The notes below the pieces were generated by a model that saw only the letters and a program-made list of their open reading frames with translations, was not told the origin of the DNA and made no database searches. A program made the translations under genes and the position numbers. DNA of 64,000 bases from NCBI GenBank assembly GCA_025766275.1, contig JAFKAC010000035.1:496001-560000 (forward strand), written 5' to 3'. Source of the stretch: Lactarius indigo. Lineage: Eukaryota > Basidiomycota > Agaricomycetes > Russulales > Russulaceae. Shown here piece by piece: positions 11,601 through 22,009 of the stretch (position 1 is the first letter of the stretch; each line of letters starts with the position of its first letter).

Positions 11601-13289
11601 CGCTGGGATGGCCACGAAATGGAATTTTTTTTTTTTTTTTTGTGTTCTTCCCCGTGGAGAGGCGAAAACGGCGATCACGTATTAGCCAGAAGGGGGGAGT
11701 TCTTGAAAATTGTCAGTGAACTGAAACAAACGCCACACCACGCATATACAAGCATACTTACATCTGCATCAAGGAAATCGTGTCCGAAACGCCCCAAAGT
11801 AGCATTTCACCACGCCTTGCACAGCCAATCCAACAAAAAGAGGAGCAGCAATACAGCCATTGCGATATCGATCCGGCAAAACGCACACGCACAAATAATA
11901 CACAGGAAAACCAAAGAGAGATGTACCGAGAACTGATTAGCCACACCACCAGTAGATCGAAAAGAAAAACGAATCAAGGCGCACGGCATGCCCAGGTCTC
12001 GATGAAAAATCGTGCTCTCCGCAGCATCAACCCCTTGCGTTCGCACATACACCGGCGAAAGTTTGTGCGCACGACACCCACGCGTGTGTGTGGTACACAC
12101 CCGGGGCAGCGGGCGCTGCTGCGTTTCTGACTGAGGGAAAAAAGAGAAAAAAAAAACGTGCCACGCCGGCAAGGTGCGATAATTTATACTGGGCGTGCCT
12201 CCACGTGATACGACTAAATCACGGGTCTGTGCGTGCGAAAAACAGACGTGTATTTAAGAGAGAGCACCTCTGCTTGTTCTCTTTTCTTCATGAAAGTTGA
12301 TCAACCTGTCCATATTTGGGGTCACGCAAGCAGCCTGTTTTTTTTTTTACTGCTTTGACTTGCGTTACCTTGAATGCTGGTTTGTTCAGGGAGAGTAACG
12401 TCACCTCCTTACCAAGATCGCCCCCGTTTCGTTTTCGGGTGCGTCCCGTCAGGGAGGGACATGCCCATTTACACGTGTCTATCCGTCTGTACATGTAGAC
12501 GTCCATTTTACCTGTTGACCGCTTTTGTATCCCGACGCCAGCGTAATATTTAGTCGTCCTTCCTTCCCTTTCTGACGCGATGGTGTCATTATCCGCAGTC
12601 CGTTCCCTACTCGGCTGGCGAGCGAGCTATGGTGGAAATGAACACGTCGATGAACAAATGATCCCGATGGATACCCCACAGTTTATCACATGCGAGAAAC
12701 TGAGGTTTGAACCGGTGTATTCAGTGCTCGAACGCTTGACCGTCGGAGATACCTCTGTGTCATGCGTGGCATGTTTGAAATGCTGTTATTGGTCCAGTGT
12801 TGCAACACCTTATAGATGGCTTGTCTAGTTCTACATCAGTACATCAACGATTTTTACAGTACCTCCACAACAAGATGGTACAAAAATACCAAGAAAAATG
12901 CTGTCACGTTTGGTCACATTTAGAAAGTGAAACCGCGCATTTCGGACATCCTTTTTGGGCAGACGTCGACAACCAGGCACCAGACAGATTGAATCCAATT
13001 CCTGAGTGTCGCTCTCGACGACATATTTTCCGATTGTAAGTTATCGATCATTATATGCATTGAAGGGTGTATTGCCCTCAATATGGCTGATTAGCGTTGC
13101 ACTTCTGGGGTTGGTTTTGTTTAGCTGTTGCATCATAATACTGGCGACAGTAATGTTTAATTTCAACTTCAACGTAACGCGTAACGGGGGAGTAAAGTAC
13201 AGGCGCACGGAATACTGGATGTGAACAGAACCGATGCACGAGAATACATTAATGGTTTGCAAAGAAAAGTACCGTCATTACCGGCTCGC
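8626..13289. other. Intergenic region, no convincing gene
   Basis: About 4.7 kb between the start of the Zn2Cys6 gene and the stop of the thiolase gene. Short open frames occur on both strands but none shows a family motif, and I could not join them through plausible introns. A minus-strand stretch at 11090-12170 has hydrophobic open frames that I could not turn into a gene. There is a T-run of about 17 at 11625-11641 and shorter homopolymers near 12140 and 12345. The proximal part must hold the regulator's promoter. Confidence 0.45.
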
Positions 13290-14708
13290 TCATTGCTCGC
13301 TCACGAATACCGCGGCCATGCCCATGCCCGAACCGATGCACATGCTCGTTACAAAGATGCGCTTTCCAGTCTGCTTTGCTATGTTCAAGCCAGTAGCGAT
13401 CTGGCGCGCACCAGCTATGTAAAGAAAGAAGGGGAAAAAATATTTAACAAGGTCCCTCGGGTACGAGCAAAGAGGGGCAAGAACTCACTCATGCCAAGAG
13501 GGTGACCAATGGCAATTGCACCCCCATGAAGGTTGACTTTTTCGTATGGCAAGCCGAGCTTCTCGATGGAGTATATGGCTTGGGACGCGAACGCTTCGTT
13601 GATCTCGAAGAACTCGATGTCCTCCGGCTTGAGACCGGTCTGCTTGAGCACCTTGGGGATGGCGAACGCGGGGCCGATCCCCATGACTCGCGGAGGAACA
13701 CCGGCGACAGCAGCAGCGACGAATTTGCCGACGATAGGAAGGCCAAGGCGCTTCGCGGTCGAGCGACGTGCGAGGAGAACAGCGGCGGCGCCATCGGAGA
13801 TCTGTGATGCGTTGCCGGCGTGGGTAGTACCATCTTTCTTGAACGCGGGCTTCAACTTGGAGAGACTCTCCGCGGTAACGCCGTCACGGATGCCATCATC
13901 CGCCGACACTGTGATATCCTTGACTTGTTCCGACTTGGGATCCGTCCACTTCACTTTGAGTGGTGCGATCTCATCGCGGAATCCGCCGGCCTTGGCCGCG
14001 GCCGCGGCCTTTTTGAAAGAGTTGGCTGCAAAGGCGTCTTGCTGTGCGCGAGTGATGCCGTAGTCAGTTGCTACGTTCTCTGAAGTAATGCCCATGGGAA
14101 TTAGACAGTCTTCTGACTCTTGGTTGGAAAGAACGGCCTCGGACCAGCCATCGGGTAGTGTCGCAGGACCGTAACCGAAAGTCATAGACTCGACACCCGC
14201 ACCTGTGCCAACCAATCACGTGAGGTTGCTGACGAGGCCATAAGGACGCGTCAATACTTACCGATACCGACATCAATCTGTCCACAGGCGATCTGTGCAG
14301 CAATTTGGTTGACAGCAGTGAGACCGGACGAGCATTGACGGTTGACGGTCGCAATGGGGGTAGTAATGGGAATGCCGGCGTGAAGAGCGGCCATGCGAGC
14401 CCCACTTGCACCGCCGCCAGGAGGGAGAACGTTCCCGACACTGATGTCCTCAATAAGTGAAGGGTCGAGGTTGACCTTTGTGTAAACGGCGCGAAGAATG
14501 CCTGAAAGCAGCTCCTCTGGGCGGGTATCCTTGAATCCACCTCGCTTTCCCTGTAGAACGAGTGTTGGAGATAGGAAAGGCTAGAAACGACATCGAAAAA
14601 CACCTTGGTCATAGCAGTACGCACTGCCGCGACGATTACTACGTCATGGTCGCTCTTTGCAAGGACTGCAGCCTTGCCGGAATATGCAACTTGGGCAGAA
14701 GATGCCAT
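13290..14708 (-). CDS. 3-ketoacyl-CoA thiolase (peroxisomal type)
   Basis: Four exons on the minus strand: 14604-14708, 14262-14550, 13489-14202 and 13290-13414; introns of 53, 59 and 74 bases are GT-AG and in phase. The product is 410 residues. It cleaves 3-ketoacyl-CoA with CoA to acetyl-CoA and a shortened acyl-CoA in fatty-acid beta-oxidation. Visible landmarks: the nucleophile in NRQCSSGLTAV (Cys108), NEAFASQAIY, GGAIAIGHPLG (His365) and the acid/base Cys395 in MCIGSGMG. The sequence resembles yeast Pot1 along its whole length (CLIPMGIT, AGNASQISDGAAAVLLARRS). ATG 14706-14708 sits in a good context (CACAATGGC). Neither a C-terminal PTS1 (it ends SEQ) nor an obvious N-terminal PTS2 nonapeptide is seen, so the compartment is not settled by sequence. 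Very sure of family. Confidence 0.95.
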
Positions 14709-14976
14709 TGTGGAGGGGGATTTTCAATAGATTTTGCGGGGGTGCAGGAGTAAACAAGGTGTCTGTGACGTGCGGTTACGGTTATAAACGGAGAGGATAG
14801 CCGATGCCGAAGACACAAGCAAAAGGTAGCCGGGTACATGTGATATCAACATGATCTAACCTTTACAATGAAACTGCGCGTATTTAGTGACAAACCTCCA
14901 CATTGATGAGCCGTACAGTGTTTTAAAAGCTCAACACACTACTCCCTCTCATTGCTGGAGAACCAAAAAGGAACAC

Positions 14977-14981
14977 AAAAA
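14977..14981 (-). terminator. Pol III T-run terminator of tRNA-Pro
   Basis: A run of five T on the minus strand lies two bases past the discriminator base of the tRNA, the normal RNA polymerase III stop signal. Confidence 0.7.
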
Positions 14982-14982
14982 G

Positions 14983-15066
14983 GGGCTCAACCGGGAATTG
15001 AACCCGGGACCTCCTCCATTTCCGGGGGTACCCGAAGAAGGAATCATACTACTAGACCATTGAGCC
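14983..15066 (-). tRNA. tRNA-Pro (anticodon CGG) with intron
   Basis: Read on the minus strand, the acceptor arms GGCTCAA and TTGAGCC pair, and the D arm (GTCTAGTAGTATGATT) and the T arm (CCGGG TTCAATT CCCGG) are canonical and supply boxes A and B. The anticodon stem is CCTTC with GGAGG, and the loop TTCGGG-T places CGG at positions 34-36. About 12 extra bases after position 37 form an intron at the standard eukaryotic site. The mature tRNA would be 72 bases plus CCA. It decodes CCG proline codons, which are frequent in the GC-rich neighbouring genes. Confidence 0.93.
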
Positions 15067-15352
15067 GTGTCAATCGTGCGCTGCAAATATACAAAGCTGC
15101 CTCCGTGTCCGACTGTGGTTGATGAACTCGGTTCATAATCAGCCAACCCTGCACGTTCTGGCCGACGAATGGGTCCCGCAAATTATTCCCGCACGGACTT
15201 AAACAACCACAGTGACGTTCCGGTGCGCCTCTCCACGCCTTACTCCGTCATCCCCTCGACACATCTCAGTATGACAGCCCACGTAGATTGCCGACCCCAA
15301 ACTCCAACTTGCGGCCCATGCCGCCCGCGCGGCCAAACTGCACGCACGTCTC

Positions 15353-16865
15353 ATGGCGACTCTCGACACCCTCGATTCGGAACGTCGCACGTATGCCGAG
15401 GAGATTTCTGATGAGCGCCGCCAGCTCGTCGCGCTTCAGGCACAGGTGCGTGCCGCCAGGGCCGAGCGAGCCGCGATGGAGGCGGAACGAGACAGTCTGC
15501 GCGAGGCCGTCCTGCATCTCATCGAGAAAGGTGCGTCGCATATCGAAAAAAATACACACACATCCCTCACCATGCATATCACAGTCGAAGTGTGCAACGA
15601 TTACAGCCTCTGGCCACACAGCGGACTCTCGTCGACAAGTCTGGCAGGTTCGTTTTTTTTTTTTCTTCTACCCCCGCAACTGGCCGCTCATTCGCGATGG
15701 TCGACAGTCCCACCCAAGCCGCGTCGTCTCCACGAACAGCCGCAGACGACGTGGACCGCGGCTGGACGTGCGTATTCCGCTGCACTGCTCACCGCACTGC
15801 GCGAGGAGTGTGAACGCGAGCGCTCTGCGCGCTCTGCGGCCCTGCAGCGCATCGCAGAATTGGAGGCCCAACTCGCGCGGCGCGAGGCAGAGCTCGAGGA
15901 GCGGTACGAGACCGCCCCGACGTCCCCCATTCTGCCCCTCTCGCGCGACAGCGCCATCCGCGTCCTGCAACAGTCCGCTGCGCGGAACGAGGCGCTGACG
16001 CATGAGGTCGCCGGGCTCGTACAGAAGGTGTGTGTTTGTGCCTTTTTTTCGTACGCCATTCGGGCGGCCTGACTGTTGTTTCATCCGCAGCTTGAGGATG
16101 CACGCGCGACGCTGAGGCTGGACGAGAGTCCGCCGCCGGACCATAGCACTGTGATCCCAACCCCAACGACTCCCCTCCCACTTCCGCCGACCCCGCCGCG
16201 CAATCGCGCGTCGACACCAGAGTCACCTACACCGCGACGTGGTCCTGCGCTACCGCCGACCCCGCCGCCATTAGTACGTACTCCAGAACCATTGTCCCCG
16301 ACTCCCGCGCCGCGCCATCCTCGGCGCGACACAGAGCCCCCGACAGACCTCGCGCGGCAGATTGCCGCTGTGACAGAAGACCTCGCGGGACTGCGCGCCG
16401 AAGAGCAGCGCCTCTCCGAGATGCAACACGAACGGGTGAGCGTCCTCGCCGCCCTTTCGTGCGATACAGCAGTCCAACTGACTTTTTTTTTTCTTTTCCT
16501 GTGGGCCCAGCGGCAGGAGCAGCAGGACGCACCATCACGTACTTCTACGCCACCCTGGCGTACCTTTCGGCGCATATTGCTCGTTGAGGAAGAGTGCATC
16601 CGGTGCGCCGTGCGCTCTCCCTTTTAGGTGCTCGTCGCTGATCGTCGTCCCTATTCGTCATAGATTGCGTGCTGAACTCGCTGCGTCCACCACACGTGAG
16701 GCTGCGCTGCGCGAGCTGCTCGTATCTACGCCTGCGCCAGTGCCTTTGCCGTCGGGAAGGGACCTGTTGGATGACCCTGGCGACGAGGATGGAGTGGAGA
16801 TGGACCTCGCGACACCGCTGCAGCCCACGGTGCTACTCAATCCGGAAGATTTATGGCCAGGATAG
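15353..16865 (+). CDS. Coiled-coil protein of unknown function
   Basis: Six exons in phase: 15353-15530, 15585-15647, 15708-16027, 16091-16435, 16511-16602 and 16664-16865, giving about 399 residues. Evidence for coding is the continuous heptad-rich sequence that only splicing keeps together, for example ERRTYAEEISDERRQLVALQ, QRIAELEAQLARREAELEER, EDLAGLRAEEQRLSEMQ and RAELAASTTREAALRELL. A Pro-rich segment with repeated PLPPTPP lies in the middle (exon 4). I set the start at ATG 15353, but 22 further Ala-rich helical codons upstream, after a possible acceptor at about 15286, suggest a missing first exon. Exon 2 is weak: skipping it keeps the frame. No catalytic domain is seen; a structural or scaffold role is only inference. 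Confidence 0.7.
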
Positions 16866-17709
16866 TGCAGGAACGAGGTTTGGGCCACTTCTTTTCTGAG
16901 TTACGATCTAATTCATTGTTTATCTATTTGTGTACCTGCACCTCCTTCCGCTTTTTGGTTTCACCCTCTTGACTTTATTCCTGTTGTTGTGCTGTTTTCT
17001 GGCCGTATGTATTCCTAACCTGCTCAGTTGCTGTCGTTGTCACTGTGCTGTGCCAGTTCTATGTGTCGCACATGCTATCGATGTTTGGATTTGGACTCGG
17101 AAGGATGTTGGATGTGTGAATGGGGAACGCGTAACCTTTCAAATTTTCAAATGCCATGCATTCCGAGGGACTCTGAGGCACTCAATTGCATTCATCGCCA
17201 GGTCAGACAACTCTTTTCGAGAGTCCGACCGTCCGACCGAGCTAACTTGCGTCGGTGTAGACGGGCGTTACACGTTGCATGGTGCCTGCTGCAAGTTCGG
17301 GTCGGCGTCGGACGTTCAACTTGTGTTGGAGTGCCTGTATGTACCGTTTCAAGATCACGACGCCAAAAGCGAAAGAGAGATACAAAACGGTACCCACGAA
17401 TTCAGCTACTGTACGCGCCTTACGTCCTCCCCCACCGCTTGGTAAGTCGGGGGCAAAATTAACCCGACTCTGTTTGTAAGAAAGCCGAGAAGCCCGAGGT
17501 CTTACTGTACTGTATCGTTTGATCTTGTACCTGCGCTTTACTCATGGGTTTCTCACAGTGATGCTCCGCCACGAGGGACAGACCTAACATACAATCCGTC
17601 ACGGGGCTCGGCTTGTGGCTCGAGTCATATCGTCTACGCCACCTGATAAAGATGTTGAGAACCAGTATATATACATGTTACAGCGCCCTTTCCGCATATA
17701 CATACGTAC
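16866..17709. other. Intergenic region
   Basis: About 840 bases between two plus-strand genes: the 3' region of the coiled-coil gene and the promoter of the PhzF-like gene. A 171-codon open frame starts at 16930, but it is Leu/Cys-rich with no family resemblance and I do not call it a gene. Confidence 0.45.
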
Positions 17710-18671
17710 ATGACCATCGACGCTCGCCCACAGACGCTTCCCTTTAGCATAGGGAATGCATTCACGGACCGGCTCAACGGGGGCAACCCCGCCGCGGTTG
17801 TGCGCGTGTCCTCGCTGACCGCGCTTCCAGACGCAACGATGCAATCGATCGCCACGAACTTCAACCAACCAATGACGGTCTTCATCGCGCCGCACGAGGC
17901 CTACGCGAGCGACGCATCCGGGACAGCAACGTTCGGCATCCGGTGGTTCACCCCGGAGATCGAGGTGCCACTCTGTGGGCACGGCACGGTCGTGGCGGCT
18001 GCGTCGGTGCTTCACGGCGCGGAGGGCTCAGGGGGCCCTAGTGCGATACGATTCGAGGCGCCGACGGGCAAGTTCCTCATCGCGCGCCGCGTGGAGGAGG
18101 GCCGTATCGAGCTCGACCTTGACGCGGGGCGTTCCGAGGCGCTCGTTGGAGAGGATGAGGCGCAGCTGCGCGGCGTGCTCACGCGCGCGCTGGGGAAACA
18201 CGTGCGCGTAACGTACACCGGGCGCGGGTTGACACACCTAGACAAGTATGTGCTCATCGAGGTGGACACGCACGATTTGAAAAGCCTCGAGGTGGACATT
18301 GACGCACTGGTGAGTTTTGCCATTACTCGTATGTTGTGACCGTATTGATGGGAGTTTGGGGGGGGGGGAAGCGGGATAGTCCGTTTATGGTGCATGTCGT
18401 CGTTGCGCCATCGTCGGTCCCTGGCGTGGCGTTCGAAACGAGGATGTTCGCACCTCGTGCCGGAGTTCCCGAGGATCCGGTGTGCGGTACCGCACACGCT
18501 TTGGCGACGCCATATTGGATGGCCACAAAAGATATTTCCGGGGTGGTCAATGCGAGACAGGTCAGCGCTCGTGGGGGGGACCTTAGGATAGAATTAGACG
18601 TAGCAGATCAAAGGATCAAGCTGGCAGGACAAGTCAAGACAGTGTCCAAGGGAGAGTTGTTCATGCAGTAG
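17710..18671 (+). CDS. PhzF-like isomerase/epimerase family protein
   Basis: Two exons, 17710-18309 and 18372-18671, give 299 residues, the usual PhzF length. The family fold is two similar half-domains with the active site between them. Family landmarks: IGNAFTDRLNGGNPAAVV (residues 14-31), LCGHGTVVAAASVL, and MFAPRAGVPEDPVCGTAHAL near the start of the second half. The donor GTGAGT at 18310 is standard; the acceptor is less sure because an 11-base G-run precedes it, and I chose AAG at 18369-18371 because it is the one that keeps the frame. In bacterial PhzF the motif N-x-S-E-T-x-F carries the catalytic Glu; here the same place reads NQPMTVF, so Met55 stands where Glu is expected. Substrate unknown. 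Confidence 0.85.
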
Positions 18672-18758
18672 AGTGTTGTTACATAATCACATCAGTGTCG
18701 AGGGTTTCATACGTACTACATCCGACTTTTTGGTCTCGTCCTTACTACGATCCGAGCC

Positions 18759-21700
18759 ATGGCCGTGAAGCAGCCGCTACCACCCTCGGCTTCCACCCAA
18801 TCCTCTCCTTCCAGATCGGAAATCGCAAGAAGCGTGACTTCCACCAAGTCTCGGTCAACTGTGAGTTCTCAGCCCCTTTATTGCTACCTCCACCCTCCCT
18901 GCGTCGTCCGCTTGCACTGCGGCTTGCGGATACCATCTGCTAGGGGTGCAGTGGTTCCCTTTCCTGGGCACGGGGCTTACCTTCTCGCCCACTTCGTTTA
19001 GCCTGTCGTCGAGTCTGCCGTCACCCGTCTACTTGTTTCTATCAAGCAACTCCTCGAATCACTTACGCAATGGTCGATCAGCAAAGCCTCCGAAGAGGAA
19101 GTCAGCGACGTCTACGTTCGTTTGGGGAATGACTTCAATACCGCAGTAAGCGCATTCGTCTTCTACGAGATCGACATGTCGTACGTCTCCCCTATCTAAT
19201 TCCACTGATTGTAATTCTCACATCTTGCTATCAAGTGAGCTCTTGGGCTTTCCGGATGAACTGCGCGCAGTTCTGGAAGAATGTCTTTCCGAAGAGGCTT
19301 CCTCGACAACCCTTGATAGATACCTTCCTCAGGTGCGCAACATCGTCACCAATTTATTAAAAGGGCTCCGTGGAAAGCAACATCTCTTCCGCCAAATCGT
19401 CTCCAACAACAGACCAAAATCCGAGGCATCTGGACACACTCGATCAGACAGTGGCCAAATGTCCCGTTCCTCCCGGACCCATGCAAGACGCGACACTCAA
19501 ACTTCCATCGCCAGTACTGACGATGGCTTTTCGCGAAGAAACACTCAGTCATCAGTCGGATCTTCCAGAAGAAAAGAGTCGGGTACCTACGACCCTTCGC
19601 CCAACGGCGGCGACGCACATTTCGTCGGAGGATTTGGATTTGGGTTTCCCGCCCCTATGCCCCAACCCCAGAACAACTCCGGCCGTTCATCACGACTTCC
19701 CGGCGATCCTCGCCCTCCATCTGCTCCCGCTCATAGCCTACCTGCCCCATATACACCACCTCCCCAGAATGTCCCGCTCCCTGAACCGGATCCCGATCCC
19801 GAGGGGACGCCAGTCCCGCCGTTCAGAGCGTCGGCACCCCAAGTCCCCGCCAATGTCAAGCGTTACTCACTGGTTGACAAACCTGCACAGCCGCCATCAG
19901 TGGTCGTCGACGATTCGTCGTCCCAGAGCCCGACGGAGCCAGACCGCAGTAGCACTCATTCCCCACCTCCCGAGCTTCCCGCCGTCGAAAACCTCACCGC
20001 GAATCCCGGCATCGCGAGCTCTCTCGCCGCACTGAAGAAGAACGATTTGCTCGAGCGGCGCGCCTCGAAGCGCTTCTCGACCTACAATATCTCCAAGATG
20101 ACAGGCGTGCCGCGCGGGCGCTCCGAGCTGGGTGTTGGCCACCCGAATCGTCGTTCCCTCGTGGCTGGTGGAGGCGGCCCGCTCACGGCGAAAGAACTTT
20201 CCGCGCTTACCGAAGCGGACGAGGAAAACGAGGTGCCGCCTGCGATCCCGTTGCAGTCCCCGCGACGCCAGCGCAGTATCTCGCGGACTCGGGGACCCCC
20301 ACCTCCTGAGTTCGTGGAAGAGCGTCCTCCCGTTCCACCATTACCGCGTGCCGCGCCCACAACCCCGCTACCCCCTACGCCGACGCCTGCGGAGTCGCCA
20401 AGTGCCACACCTGCTCCCAAACCCATACCGAGTGCTCCCGGCACGCCTGAGTCCATCACCGTCTTTCTACAGGTCGGGCGGGAGGTGAAAAAGGCAAGGA
20501 TGGAGCCGGGCCTGACGTTCTCTTCGCTGCGGATGCTCTTCGTGGACAAATTCGCATATAACCCCGGTCAAGAAGATTTCCCTGCGATATACATCCGTGA
20601 CCCTTCGAGCGGAGTACAGTATGAATTGGAGGATCCCGACGAGGTGAAAGATAAATGCCTATTATCTCTTAATATCGAACGTGAGTACCCCTCGACTCGC
20701 GATATAACGTGCAGTTACCGACGGAGTCTCTGTAGCGCTTGATCAGATTAAGAAGCATATCGATGTGCAGATCTCGAGCCTCGCGCAGGAACTCCGGGAT
20801 CTTCGGAAAACTGTCGGCGAGAACCGTCGTTCATCTATTCTCGTACCTCCTGTGATCGATGAAACAAGCGTAGTCGAATTACCCACCGATCGCCAGTTGC
20901 AGAAGGTCGCGCGGCGACTCTCACGTCTCGTACAACGGGAAGGAGCGCCGACCCAACCCGAAGCCAGCGTTTTTGGCACACCTCTAGCACCGCAAGAAAC
21001 GGGCCAATCGCTGCTACTTCAGCCGCAAATGACAGGGTCGTCGGTGATGTCCGAGTACTCGCTCCGGATAGTGTCGGACCTGCGAACGCAGGTCGACGAG
21101 GTGCAGAACCTGCGACGCGACCTTGGCATCATGCGACAACTATATACAGAGTTCATGAAGCAGACGAAGGCGACGTTGACTGGGCTGCGTACCCAGACCC
21201 AGGCGGTGAGACAGATGGCGTCGACCCAGGTGCCCGGCGCGCGGTCGTACATCGACGCTGGCAAGACGAAGCTGGACGCGCGGAGCCAGAACGTACTGAC
21301 GAAGATGGAGGAGCTGCAAGACACGGTGGAGGGGGTGAAGGACGACGTGCTGAAGCGCCACGTGTCGCCGAAGCCGCAGGTGCTACGGGCGATCAAGGAG
21401 GGCCTGAGCACGGTCGGCGCGGAGCTGGAGAGCCTGACGGAGCACATCAACACGGTCAAGCCGATGTGGAAGAAGACGTGGGAGGAGGAACTGCAGAGCA
21501 TCGTCGAGGAACAGCAGTTCCTCAATCACCAGGAGGAGTTCCTCGCCGACCTCATCGAGGACAGGAAGGCTGTCACGGAGGTATATGGACACGTGGAGAA
21601 GGTCATCTCGCTGCGCGGCTCATCGGGTGCGCGCGGCGCACGCGGACGTGCGCTCAAGACCCCGACGGTGGACAAGGAACAACAACAGCCAGGCGGCAGC

Positions 21701-22009
21701 GCCGGCGGGCTGAGCTCGGTGATGCTGGAGATCCGCGGCGCGGCGGTGGACCCGGAGCGGCGGCTGAAGGCGATCGAGGCGAGCCAGAAGAACCGGGAGC
21801 GTGCGCTCGCGGACCGCGCGGACGAGTTTGAGGAGGAGCTCAAGGGCTTCGTGGGAGGGAAGAAACTCAAGATGACGGGCGGGGCGGAGGAGGCGGAGCG
21901 TGTGCGCCAGGCTAAGAACGATTTGTCGCTCAAGGCGATGTTTGGGGGGGCGCCTGCGCCTGCGCCGCTCGTTGCTGCGCCGACTGGAGGACCCTCGCCG
22001 GGACAATAG
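18759..22009 (+). CDS. BUD6: Actin-interacting polarity protein Bud6/Aip3
   Basis: Four exons in phase: 18759-18860, 19002-19180, 19236-20680 and 20736-22009, product 999 residues. Bud6 binds actin and formins and promotes actin-cable assembly at polarised growth sites. The N-terminal conserved region lies in exons 2-3 (VESAVTRLLVSIKQLLESL, VSDVYVRLGNDFN, FYEIDMS). A disordered Ser/Pro-rich middle with SH3-ligand-like proline runs (RPPVPPLPRAAP) follows. From about residue 500 the conserved AIP3 domain begins (ITVFLQVGREVKKARMEPG, FPAIYIRDPSSGVQYELED) and continues after intron 3 with LDQIKKHIDVQISSLAQELR and a long coiled coil to about residue 870. Length is typical for basidiomycete homologues. 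The small first exon (34 residues) is the least certain part. Confidence 0.93.

Noticed and set aside
11091..12172. Hydrophobic minus-strand ORFs that might be exons of a membrane protein.
   Set aside because: I could not connect them by GT-AG introns in a consistent phase and saw no family motif.
16930..17445. 171-codon plus-strand ORF after the coiled-coil gene.
   Set aside because: Low-complexity hydrophobic start, no motif, no conserved pattern and a position in a 3' region; likely chance.
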